A stretch of DNA of 47,082 nucleotides, taken from the NCBI GenBank assembly GCA_902806405.1, contig CADCWL010000005.1, forward strand, positions 1-47,082. The letters are read 5' to 3'. Below are positions 27,082 to 34,129 of this stretch, piece by piece. The stretch's first letter is position 1. Every line of letters begins with the position of its first letter. The stretch comes from an uncultured Thermomicrobiales bacterium. Lineage in GTDB: Bacteria > Chloroflexota > Chloroflexia > Thermomicrobiales > UBA6265. The notes under the pieces were generated by a model. That model saw nothing but the letters and a program-made list of their open reading frames with translations, was not told the DNA's origin and searched no databases. Both the position numbers and the translations under genes were made by a program.

Positions 27082-28431
27082 ATGGAAGCCACCCTCACCG
27101 ACACTCCACGCTCGACCCTGATCGGCTTTTCCCGAGACGCCGTCGAGGAACTCTCCCGGCGCAAGGCCGAGCCCGACTGGGTCCTCCGAGCGCGCCTTGC
27201 CGCCTGGGATCTCTACGAGTCGATGCCGATGCCGGTCCGCACCGACGAGGAGTGGCGCCGTACGGACCTGCGCGGTCTGAAGCTCGACCGCCAGATCCCC
27301 TTTGCCGGCCTGGAGCGCCGGGGCGTCGGTCTCGCCGACCTCCTACCGGCGGGTGAGGGCGGCCTTGACCCGGATGTCCACCGCGCCGGCGCCGTCGTTC
27401 AGCGCGACGCGGCGACGGTTCACGCCGAGGTCGACCCGGCGCTGGCGGCGCAAGGGGTCGTCTTCGCCGACCTCGACACCGCCGTGCGCGAGCACCCGGA
27501 GCTGGTTCGTCGGTTCTTCATGACCGAGGCGGTGCCCGTCGGCTTCGGCAAGCTGGAGGCGCTCCACGCCGCTTTCTGGCAGGGAGGCACCTTCCTCTAC
27601 GTGCCGAAGGGGGTCCGGGTCGAGCTCCCGTTCCGCGCCTTCGCCGTCGCCACGGAACCGGGGGCCTCGCTCTTCGCCCACACGCTGGTCGTGCTGGAGG
27701 AGGGGGCGGAGGCGTTCGTCGTCGACGCTTACCGTTCGGAGACGCAGGAGCGCCAGGCGTTCACCTCGGGCGTCGTCGAGCTGATCCTGCGGCGCGACGC
27801 CAAGCTCCGCTACGTCCAGGTTCAGGAGTGGGGCCGCCACGTCTGGAGCTTCCTGACCGAGCGCGCGGTCCTCGCCGACGACGCGACCCTCAATTCACTC
27901 CACGTCTCGCTCGGCTCCAAGTTCGCCAAAAACTCGATCGGTGCCCACCTCCGCGGCGAGAACAGCCTCGCCGAGATGCTCGGCATCTTCTTCGCCGACG
28001 GCGACCAGTTCATGGACCACCACACCTGGCAACTTCATGAGTCGCCCTTTGCCACCAGCGACCTGGAGTTCAAGGGTGCCCTCAAGGGGAAGGCCCGCAG
28101 CGTCTACTCCGGCATGATCAAGGTCGAAGAGGGTGCGCAGAAGACCGACGCCTACCAGCAGAACCGCAACCTCGTGCTCAGCCCGACCGCCCGGGCCGAC
28201 TCGATCCCGAACCTGGAGATTGCCGCCAACGACGTTCGCTGCACCCACGGCGCGACCGTCTCCCAGGTCGAGGAGGAGCACCTCTTCTACCTTCAGGCCC
28301 GCGGCATCGAGCGCTCCGAAGCCCAGAAGCTGATCGTCGAGGGCTTCTTTCGCCCCGTCATCGACCGCATCCCCGTCGCCGAGATCCAGGATTTTTTGCA
28401 GGCGGCGATCGCCCATAAGGTGGGGATCTAA
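27082..28431 (+). CDS. sufD: Fe-S cluster assembly protein SufD
   Basis: A 449-residue paralogue of SufB. The N-terminal helical part has WDLYESMPMPVRTDEEWRRT, typical of SufD. The beta-helix contains GGTFLYVPKGVRVELPFRAF and DHHTWQLHESPFATSDLEFK, and the C-terminus has the conserved GATVSQVEEEHLFYLQARG with the His-x-Ala/Gly-Thr core. SufD works with SufB and SufC; it is involved in iron acquisition by the scaffold. It is separated from sufB by 224 bases with two palindromes, wider than expected inside an operon. Confidence 0.95.
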   Translation: MEATLTDTPRSTLIGFSRDAVEELSRRKAEPDWVLRARLAAWDLYESMPMPVRTDEEWRRTDLRGLKLDRQIPFAGLERRGVGLADLLPAGEGGLDPDVHRAGAVVQRDAATVHAEVDPALAAQGVVFADLDTAVREHPELVRRFFMTEAVPVGFGKLEALHAAFWQGGTFLYVPKGVRVELPFRAFAVATEPGASLFAHTLVVLEEGAEAFVVDAYRSETQERQAFTSGVVELILRRDAKLRYVQVQEWGRHVWSFLTERAVLADDATLNSLHVSLGSKFAKNSIGAHLRGENSLAEMLGIFFADGDQFMDHHTWQLHESPFATSDLEFKGALKGKARSVYSGMIKVEEGAQKTDAYQQNRNLVLSPTARADSIPNLEIAANDVRCTHGATVSQVEEEHLFYLQARGIERSEAQKLIVEGFFRPVIDRIPVAEIQDFLQAAIAHKVGI

Positions 28432-28565
28432 GTCCGAACCAGGTCCGTGCTCGGGTGGCGCCGGATGTTGCCGTCGGGGTGGCGCTTGCGCCCGGACGGC
28501 GGCGTCACGGCCGCCGGCCGTCGGTGTGCCCGTGGACGACCGGAAACACGGAAGGTGTATCGGAG

Positions 28566-29819
28566 ATGAGCACGTCGACCCTGGTCACCCCCCTCGACGC
28601 CGGTGCGGTCCGCGCTGACTTCCCGATCCTGGCCGAGACGAACGAGCGCGGCCAACCCCTGACGTTCCTCGACAGCGCCGCCAGTTCCCAGAAGCCGGCC
28701 GCCGTGCTCGACGCCCTCGACTCCTACTACCGGAGCTACAACGCCAACATCCACCGTGGCGTCTACGCGCTCTCCGAGAAGGCCACCGCCCGCTACGAGG
28801 AGGCCCGCCACCTCGTCGCCGACTTTATCGGCGCCGCCTCCCCCCGCGAGTGCGTCTTCGTCCGCAACACCACCGAGGCGATCAACCTCGTCGCCCAGAC
28901 CTGGGGCCGACGCCACGTCGGCCCTGGCGATCTGATCGTCTTGACCGTCATGGACCACCACTCCAACCTCGTCCCCTGGCAGATGCTGGCCGAAGAGAAG
29001 GGGGCGGATCTGGCCCACGTCCGGATCACGTCGGACGGCCGGTTGGAGATGGACCACCTTGACGAGTTGCTCCGCCGCGAGCCGAAGCTGGTCGCCTTTC
29101 CCCACGTCTCGAACGCCCTCGGCACCGTCAACGACGCGGCGGAGATCGTCCGCCGCGCCCACGCCGCCGGTTCCCTGGTCCTGATCGACGGCGCCCAGAG
29201 CGTCCCCCACCTACCGGTCGACGTCCGGGTCCTCGACTGCGACTTCCTCGCCTTTAGCGGACATAAAATGCTGGCGCCGATGGGGTCCGGTGTCCTCTAC
29301 GGGAAGCGCGCCCTGCTGGAGGCGATGCCCCCCTTCATGGGCGGCGGCAGCATGATCCGCAAGGTCGAGCTCGGCCGCTCCACCTGGGCCGACGTCCCCG
29401 CCAAGTTCGAGGCGGGCACCCCGGCGGTGGGGGAGGCGATCGGTCTCGGCGCGGCGGTCGAGTACCTTTCGGCCCTCGGGATGGACCGCGTCCGCGACCA
29501 CGAGCGGGAGTTGACGGCCTATGCCCTGGACCGCCTCGCCGAGGTCCCCGACCTGACCGTCTACGGCCCCGCCGACCCGAACCAGCGCAGCGGCGCCGTC
29601 TCGTTCACCGTCGGCGACGTCCACCCCCACGACGTCGCGGCTATCCTCGACGGCGAGAACGTTGCCGTCCGCGCCGGCCACCACTGCTGCCAGCCCTTGA
29701 TGCGCGAGCTCGGTCTCCTCGCCACCACCCGCGCCAGCTTCTACGTCTACAACACCGAAGAGGACGTCGACCGGCTCGCTGCCGCCCTCCGGAAGGCGAC
29801 CGCGATCTTCGCGGTGTAG
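28566..29819 (+). CDS. sufS: Cysteine desulfurase SufS
   Basis: A PLP enzyme of 417 residues that takes sulfur from cysteine for cluster assembly (group II desulfurase). Seen are LTFLDSAASSQKP near the start, the NANIHRGVYALSEKAT segment, the PLP lysine in SGHKML (K234), and the catalytic Cys in RAGHHCCQP (C374; an extra Cys follows). A longer frame opens at 28455 but ATG 28566 matches the family start. With SufU it forms the sulfur-transfer pair. Confidence 0.96.
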   Translation: MSTSTLVTPLDAGAVRADFPILAETNERGQPLTFLDSAASSQKPAAVLDALDSYYRSYNANIHRGVYALSEKATARYEEARHLVADFIGAASPRECVFVRNTTEAINLVAQTWGRRHVGPGDLIVLTVMDHHSNLVPWQMLAEEKGADLAHVRITSDGRLEMDHLDELLRREPKLVAFPHVSNALGTVNDAAEIVRRAHAAGSLVLIDGAQSVPHLPVDVRVLDCDFLAFSGHKMLAPMGSGVLYGKRALLEAMPPFMGGGSMIRKVELGRSTWADVPAKFEAGTPAVGEAIGLGAAVEYLSALGMDRVRDHERELTAYALDRLAEVPDLTVYGPADPNQRSGAVSFTVGDVHPHDVAAILDGENVAVRAGHHCCQPLMRELGLLATTRASFYVYNTEEDVDRLAAALRKATAIFAV

Positions 29820-29820
29820 A

Positions 29821-29947
29821 ACGGTGAGCGATGAGCCGATGGTGTCCAGCGTCCATGCCCCTGTCGTCCCTCGTTCCTCTGGATGACAGGGGACGGCACC
29901 GTGCCTTCGATCCCGCTCCCAACGAGCATTGGCTCATCGCTCACGGT
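29821..29947. repeat. Nested long inverted repeat between sufS and sufU
   Basis: Outer arms 29821-29841 and 29927-29947 pair over 21 positions with 2 mismatches. Inside them CCCCTGTCGTCC (29858-29869) pairs with GGATGACAGGGG (29881-29892), with one G-U, across an 11-base loop. The element starts directly after the sufS stop and ends 26 bases before the sufU start, filling the intergenic gap. Confidence 0.75.
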
Positions 29948-29973
29948 GCACAACCCATAGCCCGGAGACTGCC

Positions 29974-30363
29974 ATGACCGACAGCATCTACCGCGAGGTG
30001 ATCCTCGACCACTACCGCAACCCGAGGAACAAGGGGACGCTCGACCCCGCGGACTACTCCTACGAGGACACCAACCCCCTCTGTGGCGATGAGGTCCGGA
30101 TCGACCTTCGCGTCGTGGACGACCGCATCGCTGATGTCAAGTTCTCCGGCCGGGGCTGCGCCGTCAGCCTCGCCTCCGCCTCGATCCTGACCGAGATGGT
30201 CGAGGGCCGTCCCCTGGCTGAGGTGAAGGGCCTGACTAAGGACGACCTCCTGGAGGAGCTCGGCATTCCCGTCAGCCCCGCCCGCCTCAAGTGCGCCCTC
30301 CTGGGTCTCAAGGTCCTCAAGGCCGGCATCTACGGCGTCGCCCATGCCGACGACGAGCTGTGA
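29974..30363 (+). CDS. sufU: SufU-like Fe-S/zinc-dependent sulfur acceptor
   Basis: A 129-residue IscU/SufU-family protein (VILDHYRNPRNKGTL at the start). The conserved ligands are Cys37 and Asp39 (CGD), Cys62 (GRGCAVSLASAS) and Cys107 (ARLKCALL). The spacing is close to IscU (37, 39, 63, 106): the insertion of about 20 residues found before the last Cys in Bacillus SufU is absent, but the Lys before the last Cys is SufU-like, not the His of IscU. In a suf operon it is expected to be the sulfur acceptor of SufS. The frame extends to 29929; ATG 29974 behind GGAG is preferred. Confidence 0.93.
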   Translation: MTDSIYREVILDHYRNPRNKGTLDPADYSYEDTNPLCGDEVRIDLRVVDDRIADVKFSGRGCAVSLASASILTEMVEGRPLAEVKGLTKDDLLEELGIPVSPARLKCALLGLKVLKAGIYGVAHADDEL

Positions 30364-30449
30364 GCGGTCACCCCCTGTTCGTCCGTCGGCCGTGATCGAC
30401 CGCCGCGACGGCCGCGTTTCCGGCTCCGCCCCCCGCCCGGGCCTGCGTT

Positions 30450-30482
30450 GTCGTCCCATCGTCGCTCGTGCGTCGGGATGAC
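30450..30482. repeat. Palindrome between sufU and the Rieske gene
   Basis: GTCGTCCC (30450-30457) and GGGATGAC (30475-30482) form an 8-bp stem with one G-U pair around a 17-base loop. The arms resemble the inner stem of the sufS/sufU element, suggesting one repeat family. Confidence 0.5.
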
Positions 30483-30577
30483 GGATAGACGATCTGCACC
30501 TAGCCCGCCGCGGGTCCGACCATCGCCCCAGCCTTAGCACCAGCCGCAGCCGCCAGTCCCATCACCCGGAGATCCCC

Positions 30578-30898
30578 ATGACCGACCCCGCCTTCGTCAC
30601 CGTCGCGACCGTCGCCGAGCTGAGCCCCGGCGAGATGATGTACGTCGAGGTCGGTGACGATCCCGTCTGCTTGATCAACCTCGGCGGGGAGTTCTACGCC
30701 TTGAACGACATCTGCACCCACCAAGAGGCATCCCTCTCCGACGGTGAGATCGTCGGCGACGAGGTCGAGTGCCCCCTCCACGGCGGTGCCTTCGAGATCC
30801 GCACCGGTGCCCCCGCTAGCTTCCCGGTCGTCAGCCCGGTCGATACGTACCGCGTCCGCGTCGTCGGCGACGAGGTCCAGGTCGCGCCGAACGGGTGA
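30578..30898 (+). CDS. Rieske [2Fe-2S] ferredoxin-type protein
   Basis: A 106-residue Rieske domain: CTHQEASLSDG supplies one Cys and one His, CPLHGGAFEIRTG the other pair, with the expected 16-17 residue spacing. Proteins of this size serve as ferredoxins of non-heme oxygenases or as the small subunit of nitrite reductase (NirD-like), and they are often found at the end of suf operons, where they may act in electron supply. No oxygenase gene is nearby. ATG 30578 lies 214 bases after sufU. Confidence 0.92.
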   Translation: MTDPAFVTVATVAELSPGEMMYVEVGDDPVCLINLGGEFYALNDICTHQEASLSDGEIVGDEVECPLHGGAFEIRTGAPASFPVVSPVDTYRVRVVGDEVQVAPNG

Positions 30899-30998
30899 GG
30901 GCCTCGATTCACGAGCGCGTGACGACCGGACGTCGGTGGTCGACGCGTACGATGCGTCGGCCTTGAGGTGGAGGTGACCGGGCGAGCGAGGTTCGGAC

Positions 30999-31178
30999 GT
31001 GCTCCGAATTCACGAGATCGACCGGGACGACGCGAAGGTTGAAACCCATGGCATGCCCCGGGACCGCGCCGAGGGGTTCGAGGACGGCATATACGGTCGC
31101 TCCCGGATCACCGTCGGTATCGGAATCGAACGAATGGTGGCCCCGGTCACGTGGGGGGTAGACGCTTCCTCAGCGTGA
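30999..31178 (+). pseudogene. Possible remnant of a BrnT-like toxin gene
   Basis: A 59-codon frame from GTG 30999 reads LRIHEIDRDDAKVETHGMPR then DRAEGFEDGIYGRSR. BrnT-family toxins begin with a similar IRxxExxWDxxxVExxxxHGVxxxEAEEVFxG pattern, but the following beta strands are missing. It may be a decayed toxin; the resemblance is by eye only and could be chance. Confidence 0.3.
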
Positions 31179-31305
31179 CCATTGCACGGCGTCGGGACAA
31201 CTTCTCGGTGGAGGACGCCGCAGGTGACGGCGACAAGCGGCGTGCCTTCCCGCACCGCCGATGGAGTTATCCCGGACGGCGATTCGGCCCCCCTTGCAAC
31301 TAGGG

Positions 31306-31443
31306 ATGCCGATCTTCGACACCATCCAGGAGGCGAGGGCGTTGCCGCGTGTTCACGTCACCGCGACGTTTGCGGAAGAATGGGAGCCGCGCAGCATCGC
31401 GGTCTTTGCCCCCCGCCATCGGCTGAGTCTCTGCTTCCGTAGG
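31306..31443 (+). pseudogene. Possible remnant of a CopG/BrnA-like antitoxin gene
   Basis: From ATG 31306 the frame gives MPIFDTIQEARALPRVHVTA then EEWEPRSIAVFAPRHRLSLC. Antitoxins with the form F-x-SxxEExxFWDTHD...W..VxVxxxxxLxxxLSVRF look similar, but the DTHD core is lost and the ribbon-helix-helix that should follow is not seen. It lies 128 bases after the possible toxin remnant, the order expected of such a pair. Weak evidence. Confidence 0.3.
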
Positions 31444-31595
31444 GGGATTCGTCGACGGGAGGTTGGTCGCGACGAAGCGGTCGAACCGGCCGCCCCCGAG
31501 CGTGGGGCGATCCGGCGTGGGCTGCCGCTGCCTCTTGGCGTTCGCACCGCGTATGGAACGCTCTCGTACGCAATGAGCCGGGAAGGATGGGACAC

Positions 31596-32159
31596 GTGGA
31601 AACGACGGGTGCTCCAGGTTCGGACGGCAACGCCGGCGCGCTGGGACGGGAGGCGCTCCGCCGTCTGATCCTCGACGATCCGCCGCTGCTCTCCGAGTGG
31701 CTTGACCTCGAGCAGCAGCTCCAGCCCAACGGCGTCGACCTCACCCTCCGCGAGGTCGGCGCCTTCGACGGAGGCGGCGTCGTTGCTCGCGACAACATCG
31801 GCCGTCGGCTACCGGAGGTCCGTCCGCTTCCTTTCGGGGACGACGGCTACCTCGACCTCGCGCCCGGCCCGTACCACATCCTCTACAACGAGGTCGTCGA
31901 CTTGCCGCACAACGTGATGGCCCTTGGCCGGCCCCGCTCCAGCCTGGGACGCTGCGGCGTCACGATCCATAGCGCCGTCTGGGACGCCGGCTACCGCGGC
32001 CGCTCGACCTCATTGCTTGTCGTCGTCAACCCCGCCGGTTTCCGCCTGGAACGGAACGCGCGCGTCCTCCAACTCGTCTTCTTCGGCCTGGGCGAGGCCG
32101 TGGTCGAGGGATACCGCGGCACCTACCAAGGGGAGAACCTGCCGCCGATTCCCGGGTAG
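31596..32159 (+). CDS. dCTP deaminase / dUTPase family protein
   Basis: A 187-residue trimeric nucleotide-pyrophosphatase-fold enzyme that makes dUMP or dUTP from dCTP/dUTP. Visible family motifs: LQPNGVDLTLREVGAF at the N-terminus (Q/S-x-S-x-D-L-x-L type), MALGRPRSSLGRCGVTIHSA and VWDAGYRGRSTSLLVVVNPA (active-site strand), and a flexible C-terminal tail with YQGENLPP. The Dcd versus Dut assignment is uncertain; length and the RSSLGRCGV motif fit the archaeal/bacterial Dcd-like group. ATG 31587 is in frame, but GGAAGGA sits 8 bases before GTG 31596, which I prefer. Confidence 0.85.
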   Translation: METTGAPGSDGNAGALGREALRRLILDDPPLLSEWLDLEQQLQPNGVDLTLREVGAFDGGGVVARDNIGRRLPEVRPLPFGDDGYLDLAPGPYHILYNEVVDLPHNVMALGRPRSSLGRCGVTIHSAVWDAGYRGRSTSLLVVVNPAGFRLERNARVLQLVFFGLGEAVVEGYRGTYQGENLPPIPG

Positions 32160-32293
32160 GCGGGCGACGAGGGCTTTCGCTCACGGGCACGGACGGACGG
32201 ATTCTCCAGAGCGGGTACGGCCCCGGAGGGGGTTCTGGGGGAACGGCGCGGACTCGAACGACCCCGGCTCTCGACGGCGGTGCGAGCGCCGCC

Positions 32294-32563
32294 TCACCGA
32301 CCACGACGGGCGAACGCGGGCCGCTCTGGCGGCTCGCCGGGAACCGGGATCTGCGTTTTGACCCGCCCACGCTGGTCCGTCTCGTTGCACCCCTCGACCG
32401 GGCAGAAATAGATCAGCGTGTACTCCTCCTCCGTCTGGTCGGAGAAGCGGGTGGGCCGCCCCTGCTTGCCGCGCAGCCGCATCTCGACCTTGTGGTTGGG
32501 GCAGTGGGGAATGGCCGGCTCCAGGCGATCCCGCCGGAGGATCACATCGAGAACACGCTGCAC
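32294..32563 (-). CDS. Small zinc-ribbon-like protein of unknown function
   Basis: An 89-residue protein starting at GTG 32563 behind GGAGGG. It has a CPNHKVEMRLRGKQGRPTRF segment and a YTLIYFCPVEGCNET segment; Cys/His spacing (CPNH ... CPVEGC) suggests a zinc ribbon. No family name can be given. It is divergent from the 140-residue protein at 32811; on its strand a TATACT hexamer lies near 32697, possibly its -10. Confidence 0.65.
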   Translation of the reverse strand: MQRVLDVILRRDRLEPAIPHCPNHKVEMRLRGKQGRPTRFSDQTEEEYTLIYFCPVEGCNETDQRGRVKTQIPVPGEPPERPAFARRGR

Positions 32564-32810
32564 CTGGTAAACCCTCCATCGCTCGCGCCCTAGCCCGCTG
32601 CCTCGAGCGCGGGCAGTGCCGATCCGACCCGGACCGGCGCGACCTGACCGGCACGTGATCCCCGGCCGAAACCATGCGGTCAGGATGCGCGCTAGTATAC
32701 CGGGGCGAGGGGCCGCCGCCGCAGCGGTCTGGCCTGACGGACCATCCGCCTTCTTCCCGAGTGCCCCTTCCCTTATCGAGCCGCGCGCCTGCCGACGAGG
32801 ACCGCCGACG

Positions 32811-33233
32811 ATGGTTGACGATGTGATCGAGGCGCTCCGGAGACGCTACGGGGAGGGCTGGGCCAAGGACGACGAGGCGAACCTCCGCTTCTCGGTCGAC
32901 GTCGAGCACCTGCTGCGCGGCGTCGAGGGAGCCCACCTGATCGGCGATCCGGAGATCGAAGACGGCCGGGTTACTCTCCGCGTCTGGGTCGACTACCCCC
33001 TCCGCGACCTGATGAGCGCCGACCAGCTCGCCTACGAGATCTTTGGCCGTCTCAGCGAGGAGGTCTTCTACGCCGAGCGCCGCTTCGAGAAGGGCGACCT
33101 CCGCTACCCCTTCGTCACCGGCTCTCCCCGGCACGGCCACGTCGGCGCCCTCGTCTTCTCCGGCCCCCACGCCGCCGCCTTCGCCGACCGCTTCCGCCAG
33201 CGCCTCGCCGGCGGCCTCCGCTACCAGGCCTGA
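32811..33233 (+). CDS. Conserved-looking hypothetical protein
   Basis: A 140-residue soluble protein that starts MVDDVIEALRRRYGEGWAKD and has a beta-rich middle (RVTLRVWVDYPLRDLMSAD) and end (HGHVGALVFSGPHAAAFADR). No signal, membrane segment or cofactor motif is seen and I do not recognise a family. The open frame begins earlier (32616) but the upstream part is not protein-like; ATG 32811 follows GACGAGGA. It is followed by a strong terminator-like hairpin. Confidence 0.7.
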   Translation: MVDDVIEALRRRYGEGWAKDDEANLRFSVDVEHLLRGVEGAHLIGDPEIEDGRVTLRVWVDYPLRDLMSADQLAYEIFGRLSEEVFYAERRFEKGDLRYPFVTGSPRHGHVGALVFSGPHAAAFADRFRQRLAGGLRYQA

Positions 33234-33280
33234 CGCGGACGGCGTCCCGAACCGGAGACCGGTGCTCCGGGAACGCGACG

Positions 33281-33308
33281 GGCGCCGGGGGACGAATCCC
33301 CCGGCGCC
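33281..33308. terminator. Bidirectional intrinsic-type terminator
   Basis: An 11-bp perfect stem (GGCGCCGGGGG and complement) with a 6-base loop, followed on the plus strand by TGTTTGT. It lies between the convergent ends of the 140-residue protein gene and the DUF892 gene. Confidence 0.75.
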
Positions 33309-33350
33309 TGTTTGTCGGTCGATGGCCTGCAGCGGTCGGGCTGGGCCGGA

Positions 33351-33869
33351 TTAGCTCGCGGAGGCGCCCGCCATCGCCGCCATCTGCTGCGTCAGCTGAT
33401 CGGAGATCGTCTCCAGCTGCTGGAGCATGTCTTGCTCCTGCTGCAAATTCTGCTGGAGCAGCTGGGCCGCCTCGGTCTGGCCCATCGCCTGCGCCTTCTT
33501 GACCAGGTGGGTGTAGCCGGCGATCTCGAGGTGCTCGGACTTGATCGCGCCGGCGACGACGGCGCCCTCCAGCACCTCCGGCGACGGCTGCGACTGGGCG
33601 ACCTCCTGCAGCGACTGGCGCAGCCCCTCGGCCGCGTGGCAGGTGATCGGGTGCGCCTGCTGGCCCATCATCTGCAGGACCTGCTCGATGTTCTTGGCCT
33701 GCTGCTCGCTCTCCTGCTGGTGCTTGGCCAAACCCTGCTTCAACTGCGGGTTCTGGACCAGTGCCTGCGCCTCGCCCAGCATCTGGACGATGATCCCTTC
33801 GCCGCTGTGGAGGTCAGAGAGCTCGTGGACGAAGAGATCCTGGGGCGTCGTCATCGGCATCGACGGCAT
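33351..33869 (-). CDS. Ferritin-like DUF892 (YciE-type) protein
   Basis: A 172-residue helical protein of the YciE/DUF892 family, stress-associated ferritin-like four-helix bundles. Seen: QDLFVHELSDLHSGEGIIVQ (first helix with Glu), ESEQQAKNIEQVLQMMGQQA, and AIKSEHLEIAGYTHLVKKA with the ExxxExxxY pattern. The C-terminal helix is very Gln-rich (LLQQNLQQEQDMLQQLE). Start chosen at ATG 33869 (family start), behind GAGAGG; a longer frame opens at 33911. Confidence 0.85.
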   Translation of the reverse strand: MPSMPMTTPQDLFVHELSDLHSGEGIIVQMLGEAQALVQNPQLKQGLAKHQQESEQQAKNIEQVLQMMGQQAHPITCHAAEGLRQSLQEVAQSQPSPEVLEGAVVAGAIKSEHLEIAGYTHLVKKAQAMGQTEAAQLLQQNLQQEQDMLQQLETISDQLTQQMAAMAGASAS

Positions 33870-34064
33870 GTTTGATATGTCCTCTCTCGATCGGTTCCGT
33901 GTGATCGGCAAGGGCGCCCGTCACGCGTGTGGCTAGGGCACTTACGATGCCTTCGGTGCTTCACCGCAACCGGAAGCTCTAGTCTGAACTACGTTCGGAG
34001 CCGGTCGCGTGGAGAGGCCCGCCGGCGTCCGCGGTGCGCCCGGGAGTGCCGCGCACGACGACAG

Positions 34065-34096
34065 GGCGCGGGGGCGGCGATCGCCGCCCCCGCGCC
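34065..34096. terminator. 32-bp perfect palindrome 3' of the M23 gene
   Basis: Each half is GGCGCGGGGGCGGCGA or its complement, with no loop. It lies 34 bases past the stop of the M23 peptidase gene and could terminate it; no T run is present. Confidence 0.6.
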
Positions 34097-34129
34097 GCGC
34101 CTCCGAGGTCGTGACGCCCTCACGCCCTC

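Noticed and set aside
32237..32310. On the minus strand, an anticodon-arm-like CGGCG-CTCGCAC-CGCCG (would read Ala, CGC) followed by a T-loop-like GTTCGAGTCC.
   Set aside because: The T stem has mismatches, no acceptor stem or D arm could be built, and it overlaps the end of the zinc-ribbon gene. A tRNA remnant is possible but not supportable; tRNAscan/Infernal would decide.
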